From: Desulfotignum sp.
GTDB taxonomy: Bacteria; Desulfobacterota; Desulfobacteria; Desulfobacterales; Desulfobacteraceae
Assembly: GCA_011390635.1 (NCBI GenBank)
Contig: JAABSA010000027.1
Span: 1-52,416, forward strand
Direction of reading: 5' to 3'
DNA: 52,416 nt
A model generated the notes under the pieces. The model ran no database searches. It was not told where the DNA came from and saw only the letters and a list, made by a program, of their open reading frames with translations. The translations under genes and the position numbers were made by a program. This document shows positions 1-7,933 of the stretch, piece after piece. Each line of letters starts with the position of its first letter. The stretch's first letter is position 1.

Positions 1-121
1 CCGATAAAGTCTTTCTCGTAACACCCAGTGCTTTTGCCGCTTCCGTGATATTGATATTCAGCGGTTCAACACAAAATTCCCTTATGATTTCGCCTGGATG
101 AGGCGGATTATACATAGCCAT
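1..121 (-). CDS. higA: HigA-family antitoxin, N-terminal part (cut by window edge)
   Basis: The reading frame runs leftward from ATG at 119-121 and leaves the window. The visible 40 residues begin [16 protein letters not shown] and continue into the first helices of a Cro/C1-type helix-turn-helix ([16 protein letters not shown]). The PPHPGEI opening is characteristic of HigA addiction-module antitoxins, which bind and neutralise the RelE-fold ribonuclease HigB and repress their own promoter. In the usual higB-higA order the toxin would lie just upstream, but positions 122-207 are too short for HigB and show no recognisable toxin sequence. The antitoxin may therefore be solitary, or its partner may lie to the left. 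Family assignment is good; pairing is unknown. Confidence 0.78.
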   Translation of the reverse strand, partial: MAMYNPPHPGEIIREFCVEPLNINITEAAKALGVTRKTLS

Positions 122-207
122 GTTTCCCCCTACGGCTGTCTCCAGTCCAGCTTCGGGGTCTTCCATGGCAGAATGACCCGGGTGAAAATCTGGTTTTCCC
201 CCCGGCG

Positions 208-516
208 TTAAATGATCCTTATGCCGGTTTTCAGTATTTCATTGGCCAATGGATTGGAAATTTGAAAATCAGACTCCCTGAATGGGTGAGATTCAATTCT
301 CGTATCAAATTGTCTTCTCAGTTTCATTAATGTTACCTGCATATCAAACAGATCGGATAGATTTTTGAACACAATCGCCAAATCGATATCACTGTCTTCC
401 CTGATACCGCCTTTGGCATAGGAACCGAAAATATAGGCTCTTGTCACATCCGGATTCATACTTTTAACAAATTTTATGTATTTATTTGCTATTCTTGAAG
501 CTTTTTGTTTGTCCAT
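208..516 (-). CDS. MNT-domain nucleotidyltransferase (minimal nucleotidyltransferase)
   Basis: This 102-residue protein has the minimal nucleotidyltransferase signature [19 protein letters not shown], that is GSxAxG followed by the metal-binding DSDID pair. I start it at ATG 514-516 (MDKQKAS...), which has GGAG about nine bases upstream; an in-frame extension to 570 lacks such a site. MNT proteins of this size are typically half of an MNT/HEPN toxin-antitoxin pair, in which MNT AMPylates the HEPN RNase. No HEPN gene is adjacent here: a short gap and the higA-like frame lie downstream, and a divergent spacer lies upstream. It may be a solitary antitoxin or a relic of a module. Activity is inferred from the intact GS...DxD motif. 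Confidence 0.75.
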   Translation of the reverse strand: MDKQKASRIANKYIKFVKSMNPDVTRAYIFGSYAKGGIREDSDIDLAIVFKNLSDLFDMQVTLMKLRRQFDTRIESHPFRESDFQISNPLANEILKTGIRII

Positions 517-632
517 GTTTTGAACTCCGAAATATTTTGAACCCATTCTTGTGTAAACGCATTCGTGCATTTATTATAAAATTCTTTTTTGTAGTCATCA
601 TAATGAATAAAGCCCAGGTGTTGTGACCTTTT

Positions 633-758
633 TTACACAGATGAATCATCGCCACAAAAGACCACCCCTTCTCTGAGCTTGTCCACGGTGAACAAAAAGG
701 CCGGGCAGGTGACCGGGTGGGTCTCCATCTTCCGGTTGATAAAATCCAAGATCCCCAG
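633..758 (-). pseudogene. short coding-like remnant, 41 codons, no start
   Basis: Between the nucleotidyltransferase and the MarR gene the minus strand has a 41-codon open stretch with protein-like composition (it contains NRKMETHPVTCPAF and a tail DKLREGVVFCGDD). It opens directly after a stop and has no start codon or ribosome site. It may be the C-terminal tail of a lost gene; I cannot name the family. It occupies the region where a longer MarR N-terminus would otherwise be placed, which supports the internal MarR start at 811. Confidence 0.22.
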
Positions 759-780
759 TCACCCCGGATTTACAAAAAGA

Positions 781-806
781 TTGACAACAGTGTTTAGTAT
801 ATATAC
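781..806 (+). promoter_or_regulatory. promoter/operator region of the MarR gene
   Basis: A perfect TTGACA at 781-786 is followed after about 15 bases by TATACA at 802-807, immediately before the ATG at 811. The element TGTTTAGTATATATAC (791-806) overlaps the putative -10. It recurs in inverted orientation at 1296-1311 with 14 of 16 matches, so it is a candidate binding site for the MarR protein encoded just downstream. The promoter would give a very short leader. Confidence 0.45.
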
Positions 807-810
807 AATT

Positions 811-1278
811 ATGGCTATGAGCAGCGAATACCAGAAAATACACGGAAAATTTCAGTCTTTGATGGCCCTGGCCCTGAAACTGGATCAGATGCCCAAGCAA
901 TTCGGTACAGGCCGGGATTTGTCCCATACCGAAATCCATCTCATTGAAATTATCGGAGACAACAGTGATCTTGGCGTCACCGACATTGCCCGGCTGATCG
1001 GCGTGACCAAAGGCGCAGTTTCCCAGACACTCAAGCGCCTTGAAAAAAAAGGGATTGCCCAAAAGCAAAAAGATCCGGATAACCGGTCAAAACTGCTGGT
1101 CTCTCTGACTGCACTGGGGAATATGGCTTACTGGGCCCACAAGCACTGGCATGAGACCATGGACGGCGGATTTATCACATACCTGGAAAACCTGAATAGG
1201 GATCAAACCGGATTTCTTCTGGATTTTCTGACCCGGGTGGAGGATTTTTTACAACGCCGGATCGCGTCCCCGGAATAG
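811..1278 (+). CDS. MarR-family transcriptional regulator
   Basis: The protein has 155 residues from ATG 811. The core is a winged helix-turn-helix: a helix set reading LSHTEIHLIEIIGD, the recognition segment GVTDIARLIGVTKGAVSQTLKRLEKKG, and a wing with the MarR-typical D-x-R (DPDNRSKLLVSLT). Such proteins dimerise and repress nearby genes until a ligand or oxidant releases them. Two copies of a TGTTTAGT-type element flank the gene, one over its own promoter and one before the methyltransferase, which fits autorepression plus control of the neighbour. A start at 679 is possible, but that extension overlaps antisense coding-like sequence and the promoter. The ligand cannot be told from sequence. 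Confidence 0.85.
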   Translation: MAMSSEYQKIHGKFQSLMALALKLDQMPKQFGTGRDLSHTEIHLIEIIGDNSDLGVTDIARLIGVTKGAVSQTLKRLEKKGIAQKQKDPDNRSKLLVSLTALGNMAYWAHKHWHETMDGGFITYLENLNRDQTGFLLDFLTRVEDFLQRRIASPE

Positions 1279-1295
1279 TTTTTTTTACCTAAAGC

Positions 1296-1311
1296 GTATA
1301 CACACTAAACA
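1296..1311 (-). promoter_or_regulatory. second candidate MarR box, before the methyltransferase
   Basis: The plus-strand sequence GTATACACACTAAACA is the inverted counterpart (14 of 16) of the element over the marR promoter at 791-806. It lies about 20 bases before the methyltransferase start and its GGAGGT ribosome site. The pairing suggests both genes are under the same repressor. The element is AT-rich, so chance similarity is possible. Confidence 0.4.
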
Positions 1312-1328
1312 CAATACACGGAGGTATC

Positions 1329-1901
1329 ATGTTTTTCAATTCAACCTATCAGGGAGATGTCTGCAGCCACACCCATTCATTTGTACTTGACAATTTCATC
1401 CGCCGGATCTTCCAGGACCCTGTCAAAATTGCCGGTCCCTATATCCGACCCGGAGATACCGTCATTGATTTCGGATGCGGCCCCGGCTATTTTACCGCGG
1501 CCATGGCAAAACTGACCGGGCCGGGCGGCAAAGTATGGGCCGTCGACCTGCAGCCGGAAATGCTTGAAAAAGTTAAAAAAAAGAGCCGTGATCTGGGCCT
1601 GTCAGCCATTGTCAACTGCCACCGGTGCTCTCAAAAAGCCATTGATCTGGACTCCGCGGTTCAGGCGGATTTTATGCTGGCCTATTACATGGTCCACGAA
1701 ATCCCGGACAATCGTGTCTTTTTCAAACAGGCCTATCCGCTGCTCAAGTCCGGGGGACGGTTTTTAGTGGTGGAACCCCCGTTCCACGTCAACAAATCAC
1801 AGTTCAAAACCATCTGCACAGCCGCGCTGGAAGCCGGATTCAACCAGCTGGACACCCCAAAGGACAAAGGCGGCCGCACCCTGCTGCTCACCCGGAATTA
1901 A
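1329..1901 (+). CDS. class I SAM-dependent methyltransferase
   Basis: The 190-residue protein has a Rossmann-fold methyltransferase core. Motif I is VIDFGCGPGYFTAAMA (SAM-binding glycine loop), followed by an acidic motif II (VWAVDLQPEML), the post-motif AYYMVHEIPD, and a strand ending GGRFLVVEPPFHV. Fold and length match the Methyltransf_11/UbiE-like group of small-molecule methyltransferases. The ribosome site GGAGGT stands just before the ATG. It follows the MarR gene closely and is probably regulated by it, a common pairing for detoxification or metalloid/thiol methylation. The substrate is unknown. Confidence 0.82.
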   Translation: MFFNSTYQGDVCSHTHSFVLDNFIRRIFQDPVKIAGPYIRPGDTVIDFGCGPGYFTAAMAKLTGPGGKVWAVDLQPEMLEKVKKKSRDLGLSAIVNCHRCSQKAIDLDSAVQADFMLAYYMVHEIPDNRVFFKQAYPLLKSGGRFLVVEPPFHVNKSQFKTICTAALEAGFNQLDTPKDKGGRTLLLTRN

Positions 1902-2240
1902 GCCGGATCTGGCTTTTGTCCAGCAGGGCCGGCAGCAGCTCCAGGGTCAGCTCGTCCAGGTCCATGAACCAGCCCGGCCTCAAGAAGCATTTCAGGGATG
2001 TCAGGCCGGGACAGGACAGTGTCCTGGGCAATAATGCCGCACTGCTCCCGGGAAAAAGGATTCATGTCCGGATCGCTGAGCCAGGCTTCACGGCAGCAGC
2101 CTTCGTCAAAAAGGCAGAACCCCAGGCTGAACTTTCTGAACAGTTCGATAAACCACTGGTGGACCAGGGACCGGGGCACAATGACCAGGACCCTGCGGAT
2201 CCGGCCGGTCGTCAGGAGGCGGTGGATGACCAGACCGTTG
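1902..2240 (-). pseudogene. decayed fragment of a RapA/SNF2-type helicase
   Basis: Read on the minus strand, about 2236 down to 1990 encodes a segment very like the region after the Walker A motif of RapA/HepA-type SNF2 ATPases: GLVIHRLLTTGRIRRVLVIVP, then SLVHQWFIELFRKFSL and LFDEGCC, then NPFSREQ. The P-loop itself (GKT.EAG), the rest of the helicase and any start are missing. Near 1985 the frame shifts; a second frame continues as GWFMDLDELTLELLPALLDK before running into the methyltransferase gene. This is a relic of a once full-length swi/snf ATPase, not a functional gene. It fills most of the gap between the methyltransferase and the transporter. Confidence 0.6.
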
Positions 2241-2422
2241 CAACCCGTCAAGGAATAAGTTTTATTGAAAAAAAAGGGGTATTCTCTCCATTGGCTGGCA
2301 GGCTGCCAAAATTTTGTCAAAAAAACGGTATCATTTGGCCATTGACGGTTTGTGTTTTTTTTGCAGCACTGCTGAAAAATATATGATAATATGAAATTTT
2401 TGGATTCAAGATAGAGGAAAAA

Positions 2423-3283
2423 ATGCAAGGGTTTCTGTTTTTGCTCATGGCGGTGATTTTTTCCAGCGGGGTCGCGCTGAGCATGAAGGCCGCCAACAGC
2501 CGCGCCGTTGATCTGTGGCAGTTTCTGGCCGTCAATTATGTGGTGTGCACGGTGAGCCTGCTGGCTTGGGGGGCGTGGCAAACCCTGGGTGATAATTCCA
2601 TCTTCATCTGGTGCCTGGGCATTTTTACCGGAATCATGTATGTGCTGTCTTTGTGGCTTTTCAACAAGGCCATCAGTGCGGAGGGCCTTGCATTGTCCAC
2701 AACCCTGATGCGGCTGTCCGCAGCGATTCCCACCCTGGGATCGTTGGTATTCTTCAGTGAAACCATTGGATTTTTCCAGGCAATGGGAGTCGGGCTGGCC
2801 TTTTTATGTCTGCCCCTGGCCGGTAGAACCCCCCTGCATCTGGGAAAAGCCGGGAAAAATGCCTGGAAGGGGATCATCTGGGGCCTGCTGCTGTTCGGGG
2901 TATACGGGGTTACGGACTTTACCTTCAAGATCCAGGCGGAGCTTGAGCCGATGGCGGATCCCAAGGCATTCATGGCAACCATTTTCGGTACGGCACTGGT
3001 GCTGACCCTGCCGCGGCTGATGGGCGGCACCCGGCTCACCCGGCCCTGCGTGACCTTGGGCATGATATTGGGGATCACCAATGTTTTGGCCACCTATTTC
3101 TGGATTCAGGCCCTGTCCCGCCTGCCCGGCGCGGTTGCCTATCCCACCCTGGGACTGGGAGTGATCGCTGTCACCACCCTTGTCAGCCTGATTTTCTGGA
3201 AAGAACAGCTCCGGCCGGCAAACTATGTGTTCCTGGCCATGGCCTGTGCAGCGGTGTTTTTGATCAATCTGAATCTGGGGTAG
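2423..3283 (+). CDS. EamA/DMT-family membrane transporter
   Basis: The 286-residue protein has ten predicted membrane segments arranged as two five-helix repeats, typical of the drug/metabolite transporter superfamily. It begins MQGFLFLLMAVIFSSG and includes the conserved late motif ...AYPTLGLGVIAVTTLVSLIFWKE of EamA repeats. GAGG lies just before the ATG. It stands alone between the helicase remnant and a tRNA gene. EamA proteins export amino acids, metabolites or drugs; the substrate cannot be predicted here. Length and topology are complete. Confidence 0.8.
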   Translation: MQGFLFLLMAVIFSSGVALSMKAANSRAVDLWQFLAVNYVVCTVSLLAWGAWQTLGDNSIFIWCLGIFTGIMYVLSLWLFNKAISAEGLALSTTLMRLSAAIPTLGSLVFFSETIGFFQAMGVGLAFLCLPLAGRTPLHLGKAGKNAWKGIIWGLLLFGVYGVTDFTFKIQAELEPMADPKAFMATIFGTALVLTLPRLMGGTRLTRPCVTLGMILGITNVLATYFWIQALSRLPGAVAYPTLGLGVIAVTTLVSLIFWKEQLRPANYVFLAMACAAVFLINLNLG

Positions 3284-3307
3284 GTACCGTTTGACTAAGA
3301 AAAAAGA

Positions 3308-3382
3308 TGGTGGGCGGTACAAGGATTGAACTTGTGACTTCTACCGTGTGAAGGTAGCACTCTCCCGCTGAGTTAACCGCCC
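3308..3382 (-). tRNA. tRNA-Val, anticodon CAC
   Basis: On the minus strand the gene folds into a full cloverleaf: acceptor GGGCGGT/ACCGCCC, D stem ACTC/GAGT, anticodon stem CTACC/GGTAG around the seven-base loop TTCACAC (anticodon CAC, reading GTG), T stem ACAAG/CTTGT with loop TTCAATC, discriminator A and an encoded CCA. It is 75 bases including CCA. It stands alone and is not visibly interrupted by any integrated element. Confidence 0.95.
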
Positions 3383-3575
3383 GATGGCTGTCTTTCCAAC
3401 CGACATGCACCAATAAATACGACTTTTTCAGATATTGGTCAAGAGAATTTATAACTTCTTTCGGGGGTATGATTATCTGTTTCCTTTCGGGCGGGAATAC
3501 TGATAAAATGGATGGCTGATCCGCAAAAACCCGAAGTTGCGGGCAAGAACCGTTTTAACAGCAGAGGAGGAGCAC

Positions 3576-3734
3576 ATGAAACAACCTGACAGTGGCGCCT
3601 GGAGCCCTTATCTGGTTGGGGCACTGGTGCTTTTTGGGTGGCTGGAAAAAAAGGGTCACAAAAGTATGGGGATCTTGCATGAAAATTTGTGTACAGTTTG
3701 CACTGGAATTCGATTTTTTCCTGACAGACAGTAA
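3576..3734 (+). pseudogene. remnant of a YeeE/YedE-type transporter N-terminus
   Basis: A strong ribosome site (GAGGAGG) precedes ATG 3576. The first 20 codons, MKQPDSGAWSPYLVGALVLF, resemble the start of YeeE/YedE sulfur-transport family proteins, which open with WSPYLVGA before the first membrane helix. After that the similarity stops and the frame ends at 3734, overlapping the start of the next gene. I read this as an internal deletion that left only the translation start of the lost transporter. A genuine 52-residue peptide is the alternative. Confidence 0.35.
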
Positions 3735-4431
3735 CCGTGGTGATGCAATAGATTATGCTTTGGAAAGACGGGCCTCTGTCAAGGATATCATTGAATCTTT
3801 CGGTGTTCCCCACACCGAAGTCGGCAGCTTGTATTTTGACCACCGGGAAATTGATTTTTCCCATGTTCCTGTCTCATCGGGAACGCTGTATGTGCAGGCC
3901 ATTCATGCACCTTTCAATGTGCTTTTTCCCTCGACACTCCGGCCTGTTCCATTTGACTCAATAAAATTCATTGCAGATGTGAATGTGCTCAGGCTGGGAC
4001 GGTTGATGATCCTGTTAGGATTTGATGTTGCCTGTTCCTCTTTTTTTTCGGATGATGAAATAGCTGATATTGCACAGGCAGAATCCCGCATCGTTCTGAC
4101 CCGGGATACCACATTGCTGAAACGCAAAAAAATTGTTTTTGCACGTCGGATCAGATCCAATTTTCCCTATGAACAGGTTCTGGAGGTGGTTAATTTTTTC
4201 GGGCTGCAGGAGCTGATCACGTTTTTTTCACGGTGTACCGGTTGCAACAGTCAACTGGCAGCGGTCGACAAAAATGACATAATCCATCTTCTGGAGCCTA
4301 AAACCAAAAAATATTTTTGTGACTTTTTTCAATGCCCCCAATGTCAAAAGGTTTTCTGGAAAGGTTCCCATTACGATGCCATGAAAAATACATTTTCATC
4401 CCTTGGCATTTTTTCATATATAAAGGAGTGA
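3679..4431 (+). CDS. Mut7-C domain protein (ubiquitin-like + PIN-like RNase domain)
   Basis: The 250-residue protein starts at ATG 3679 (MKICVQFALEFDFFL). Residues 1-85 resemble the Mut7-C ubiquitin-like domain (VKDIIESFGVPHTEVG...). Residues about 95-250 match the Mut7-C RNase domain: FIADVNVLRLGRLMILLGFDV with the first conserved Asp, then RIVLTRDTTLLKRK with the second Asp and basic tract, and a C-terminal zinc ribbon (CTGCNSQL ... CPQCQKVFWKGSHY). The family is PIN-like and thought to act on RNA, but has no established bacterial role. The first four bases of a possible ribosome site (GGGG) lie eight bases upstream. It follows a transporter remnant and precedes an AEC transporter. Confidence 0.8.
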   Translation: MKICVQFALEFDFFLTDSNRGDAIDYALERRASVKDIIESFGVPHTEVGSLYFDHREIDFSHVPVSSGTLYVQAIHAPFNVLFPSTLRPVPFDSIKFIADVNVLRLGRLMILLGFDVACSSFFSDDEIADIAQAESRIVLTRDTTLLKRKKIVFARRIRSNFPYEQVLEVVNFFGLQELITFFSRCTGCNSQLAAVDKNDIIHLLEPKTKKYFCDFFQCPQCQKVFWKGSHYDAMKNTFSSLGIFSYIKE

Positions 4432-4443
4432 CCATACAGTCCC

Positions 4444-5394
4444 ATGTTTTTTCCTACGTTCACCACGGTTTTTTCTGCTGTCTTCCAGGTGTTCCTCATC
4501 TCGGCCGCCGCCGGCGTGCTGGTGAGAACAAATATTGTTTCCCAGACCCATATCCAGGCTCTTTCCGGTGTAACCGTCAATATTTTTCTGCCCTGCCTCA
4601 TCGTGGTCAAAACCGTAACCCGGTTTGATTCATCCGGGTTTGTCCTCTGGTGGATACTGCCATTGTCCGGTGTACTGATTGCCGCTGCCGGGCTTGGCAT
4701 GGCTGTGCTTTTGTTTGGTACAAAACCTGAAAAACAGCCGTTCGTTTCCATGGCAAGCTTTCAGAATGCGGTGTATATTGTACTGCCCATCGGGCAGCTG
4801 GTCTACCCGGACCAGTTCGACCTGCTTGCCCTGTATTGTTTTCTGCTGATCCTGGGGCAGTCACCCATCATGTGGAGCGTGGGCAAGGTACTGGTCAGCG
4901 GCAGCAAGGATGCTGTCATCATGTGGAAAGATTTTGTCACCCCGCCCCTGGTTGCCACCCTGACAGCTATCTTTCTGGTGGTTTCCGGCACCGCATCAAT
5001 GCTGCCCCAAACCCTTTTGTCCTCCATGGACCTCCTGGGCCAGGCCACCGTACCCCTGGCGGTCTTCATTCTGGGCGCCACCCTGGGCAGCATTTCCTTT
5101 AAGAATATGCCGCCCGTCAAGGATGTTCTGCGGGTGACCGGTGTCAAATTCATCCTGGTGCCGGCAACTGCCTTTGCGGTGATGTATGGTCTCGGTCTTT
5201 ACCAGACCCTGCCCTTGTTCTGCAGCCTTATCATCCTGCAGACATCTTCCCCGCCTGCCACCAACCTGATACTCATGGTGAGAAATTACGGGGGAGACAC
5301 CCAGGCCATCGGGAGCATGATGCTGCTCCAGTATCTGGTCTGCATTATTGCCATGCCCCTGTGGCTGTCGGTGTGGCAGACAGTCACAGGCTAG
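4444..5394 (+). CDS. AEC-family (auxin efflux carrier-type) transporter
   Basis: The 316-residue membrane protein has about ten transmembrane segments in the 5+5 layout of the AEC/bile-acid-sodium-symporter-like fold. Internal family-like segments are FLPCLIVVKTVT in the first half and QTSSPPATNLILMVRNYGG in the second; the latter matches the conserved crossover region near the end of AEC proteins. In bacteria AEC members are mostly carriers for malate, malonate or other organic acids. The gene follows the Mut7-C gene closely and may be cotranscribed with it. A second AEC paralogue lies at 21424-22338. The substrate is not predictable. Confidence 0.82.
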   Translation: MFFPTFTTVFSAVFQVFLISAAAGVLVRTNIVSQTHIQALSGVTVNIFLPCLIVVKTVTRFDSSGFVLWWILPLSGVLIAAAGLGMAVLLFGTKPEKQPFVSMASFQNAVYIVLPIGQLVYPDQFDLLALYCFLLILGQSPIMWSVGKVLVSGSKDAVIMWKDFVTPPLVATLTAIFLVVSGTASMLPQTLLSSMDLLGQATVPLAVFILGATLGSISFKNMPPVKDVLRVTGVKFILVPATAFAVMYGLGLYQTLPLFCSLIILQTSSPPATNLILMVRNYGGDTQAIGSMMLLQYLVCIIAMPLWLSVWQTVTG

Positions 5395-5408
5395 GGCCGG
5401 CCGATATC

Positions 5409-5437
5409 TTGACAAAACCAGCTGAAATTGTCATAGA
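5409..5437 (+). promoter_or_regulatory. weak candidate promoter for the MgtC/DUF4010 gene
   Basis: A perfect TTGACA at 5409-5414 stands about 60 bases before the next gene, but the hexamer at -10 spacing (CATAGA, 5432-5437) matches only the ATA core. Plausible, not compelling. Confidence 0.25.
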
Positions 5438-5474
5438 CATGAAACCCCATAAAATGCTCTGAAAAAGGACCGGC

Positions 5475-6737
5475 ATGGAATCTTCCTACAACCTGGCAAT
5501 CAAATTGTTCGCCGCACTGGCTATCGGACTTTTGATCGGCATTGAACGGGGGTGGAGTGACCGGGAAGAAAGTGAAGGAGACCGTATTGCCGGCATCCGC
5601 ACCTTCAGCCTCATCGGATTGCTTGGCGGGGTGAGCGCTTTGATTTCAACACAGACCACCCACTGGTTTATTGCCGCAGTTTTTCTCGGGGTTTCCGCAC
5701 TGATAATTTGTGCGCACATACTGGAAGTGGGGGCAAACAAAGATGTAGGAACCACCACAGCCTTTGCCATGATGCTGTCGTTTGTTCTGGCTGCCTGGGC
5801 CGTGTATGGCCATCCGATTCCGGCAATGGCGGTAACGGTTGTGGTTATTTCCCTGCTCGGGTACAAACCGGTTCTGCATTCATGGCTCCGAAACATAAAA
5901 TCCAGAGATTTTTTTGCCGGGGTCAAGCTGCTGATCATTTCCCTGGTGCTGCTGCCGTTGCTGCCCAACAGGGGATATGGCCCATGGGAAGCCTTGAATC
6001 CCTATTGGACCTGGTGGATGGTGGTGCTGATATCAGCCATATCTTTTCTGGGATATGTCTTCATCCAGATTGTGGGAGAAAAAAAAGGGGTGCTGGCCAC
6101 ATCCATCGGAGGCGGACTGGTATCTTCTACAGCAGTGACCTTCAGCCTGGCCCGTTTTGCAAAGGAGCAAAAGAACCATGCCCTTTTTGCAGGGGGTGTG
6201 CTGCTGGCTTCCGCCATCATGTTTATCCGGGTCGTCATTGAGGTCCTTGTTGTGCATCCAGTACTTCTGGGAGCACTCTGGATGCCTTTGACCACCATGT
6301 TTGGCGGCCTGATCCTTGCCCTTGTCTGGGTATGGCGGTCCCGGGGTGAAAAAAAAACAGGTGAGCATACACCCATAGCAGTAAAAAATCCTTTACAGCT
6401 GGGTATGGCACTGCAGTTCGGCTTGTTGCTGGCTGCCGTGCTTTTTTTGTCGGAGGCCATGAAAGAGTGGTTCGGCAGTTATGGGGTATATGCGCTTTCC
6501 GTTATTTCAGGGCTGATTGATGTGGATGCCATCGCCCTTTCTTTGTCCAGATCCGCAAAACAGGATCTGGCCGCAGAGGTGGCTGTTCTGGGAATTATTC
6601 TGGCCTGCCTGACCAATACACTTGTCAAGGGTTTGATATTTGCTTTTATCGCGGGCTTTACAGACCATTTCAGGCTGCCCCTGCTGATGCTGGCTGCAAT
6701 GGTGCCGGGATGTCTTGTTGCACTGGCCCTGCTGTAG
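5475..6737 (+). CDS. MgtC/SapB and DUF4010 domain membrane protein
   Basis: The 420-residue protein has an N-terminal MgtC/SapB-type domain (about residues 1-135) opening with FAALAIGLLIGIERGW and GIRTFSLIGLLGGVSAL, the family's signature glycine-rich helices. A C-terminal DUF4010 domain follows (about 170-420), with GGGLVSSTAVTFSLARFAKE and ending DVDAIALSLSRSA...LVKGLIFAFIAG. There are about twelve membrane segments. The architecture is common in Proteobacteria; suggested roles are magnesium or cation homeostasis, but none is proven. It is complete and at the usual length. A short upstream gap separates it from the AEC gene. Confidence 0.85.
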   Translation: MESSYNLAIKLFAALAIGLLIGIERGWSDREESEGDRIAGIRTFSLIGLLGGVSALISTQTTHWFIAAVFLGVSALIICAHILEVGANKDVGTTTAFAMMLSFVLAAWAVYGHPIPAMAVTVVVISLLGYKPVLHSWLRNIKSRDFFAGVKLLIISLVLLPLLPNRGYGPWEALNPYWTWWMVVLISAISFLGYVFIQIVGEKKGVLATSIGGGLVSSTAVTFSLARFAKEQKNHALFAGGVLLASAIMFIRVVIEVLVVHPVLLGALWMPLTTMFGGLILALVWVWRSRGEKKTGEHTPIAVKNPLQLGMALQFGLLLAAVLFLSEAMKEWFGSYGVYALSVISGLIDVDAIALSLSRSAKQDLAAEVAVLGIILACLTNTLVKGLIFAFIAGFTDHFRLPLLMLAAMVPGCLVALALL

Positions 6738-6821
6738 GCAGATATTTTTTTTGCATTGCAGCGGCATTTACCGTATCATATGAAGATTGTGTATATCAAA
6801 CATTAAAAGGATCTACCTGCT

Positions 6822-7214
6822 ATGAAAAACCTGCTGATCTGCTTTTCAGCCGGATGTCTGGGAGCCATTGCCAACAGTCTTGTGGTATGGCAGTTTGGAG
6901 AACAGGGCATTGCCCGGTTGGCTGGCGTATCCATAGCCCCGGCACTGACTCCGGCCTGGCTGTACCCGAGAATTGTGTGGGGCGGCATATGGGGACTGTT
7001 GTTTGTCCTGCCTTTCTCAACCTCCCGATTCCTGGTCAAAGGCAGTCTGTTGAGTCTTTTTCCAACAATGGTTCAGCTTTTATACATATTTCCCCATGTG
7101 GCCGGCAAAGGGCTGGGCGGCATGGATCTGGGCATGTGGACACCATTGCTGGTACTGTTTTACAACTGGATATGGGGGGTTATCACTGCCGTAACCATCC
7201 GGTTTTCACGCTGA
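6822..7214 (+). CDS. small hypothetical inner-membrane protein
   Basis: The 130-residue protein has about four hydrophobic segments (MKNLLICFSAGCLGAIANSLVVW; PRIVWGGIWGLLFVLPF; a central span near residues 78-95; and TPLLVLFYNWIWGVITAV). It has a good ribosome site (AAAAGG) and normal codon use. I do not recognise a named family with certainty. It sits between two other membrane-protein genes in the same direction. The function is unknown. Confidence 0.6.
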   Translation: MKNLLICFSAGCLGAIANSLVVWQFGEQGIARLAGVSIAPALTPAWLYPRIVWGGIWGLLFVLPFSTSRFLVKGSLLSLFPTMVQLLYIFPHVAGKGLGGMDLGMWTPLLVLFYNWIWGVITAVTIRFSR

Positions 7215-7328
7215 TACAACCGGAAAAAACCAGGCACGATATCACCGATATAAAAAACCGTCTTTTTCATTGCATTGTATGCTATTGATGCTTTTTCCCA
7301 AATTTTTTACAAAAAGTGATGTCCGATT

Positions 7329-7844
7329 ATGGATGATATGTATAACCCAAACGAGCCTTTAATTCAGAAGCTGCGCATTGTAATCCGGTTCAGTGTCCGC
7401 TGCCTGGCGGTCCTGATGACCATGGTAATCCTCTGGGGGGTGTTGGATGTGGCCTGGGAAATTTTTGAAAAGCTTCGCACCCCCCCTGTCATGCTGATGA
7501 CCATCAGTGATATCCTGGCCACCTTTGGTGCATTTATGGCGGTGCTGATCGCCATTGAAATTTTTATCAATATTACCATTTATCTCAGAGATGATGTGAT
7601 TCATGTAAAGATTGTCATGGCCACGGCCCTTATGGCCATCGCACGAAAAGTGATTATTCTTGATTTTTCATTGGTTTCTCCGGAGTATATGTTTGCAACA
7701 GCCGCGCTGGTGTTTGCCATGAGTATCGGTTACTGGCTGGTGGTAAAAAATGCCGACACCCGGTCGGTATCGCGCAGCCAGGTGGAAAAATGTTTTGAAA
7801 ATCCGGATGAATGCGCTGTTGAAGACGTCCATAAAAACCTGTAA
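7329..7844 (+). CDS. PsiE-family membrane protein
   Basis: The 171-residue protein matches the phosphate-starvation-inducible PsiE family. It has four membrane helices with the family-typical segments LLIAIEIFINI-like (VLIAIEIFINITIYL), followed by RDDVIHVKIVMATALMAIARKVIILD. The C-terminal 30 residues are soluble. PsiE proteins are of unknown biochemical function. There is no visible Pho box. A short GGDEF-like relic abuts its stop codon. Confidence 0.8.
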   Translation: MDDMYNPNEPLIQKLRIVIRFSVRCLAVLMTMVILWGVLDVAWEIFEKLRTPPVMLMTISDILATFGAFMAVLIAIEIFINITIYLRDDVIHVKIVMATALMAIARKVIILDFSLVSPEYMFATAALVFAMSIGYWLVVKNADTRSVSRSQVEKCFENPDECAVEDVHKNL

Positions 7845-7932
7845 AACCATAGCAGACAAAGCATTGTATCAAGCAAAGGAAATAGACGAAACCGATACCC
7901 TTGTATATGAGGCTGGAAAGTCTTTTAAATAA
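7843..7932 (+). pseudogene. possible C-terminal relic of a GGDEF domain
   Basis: Right after the psiE stop, in another frame, the sequence reads KTIADKALYQAKEIDETD and ends after 30 codons at TAA 7930-7932. The block ADKALYQAKE is the characteristic last helix of GGDEF diguanylate cyclase domains. There is no upstream GGDEF sequence, so at most this is the end of a deleted gene. The match is short and could be chance. Confidence 0.3.
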
Positions 7933-7933
7933 T

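Noticed and set aside
646-1068. Minus-strand open frame over the MarR gene
   Set aside because: It is the shadow of the MarR coding frame, apart from the short remnant at 633-758 in another frame.
3308-3382. tRNA gene as an integration site of a mobile element
   Set aside because: No integrase, no repeat of the tRNA 3' end and no foreign gene block were seen on either side.
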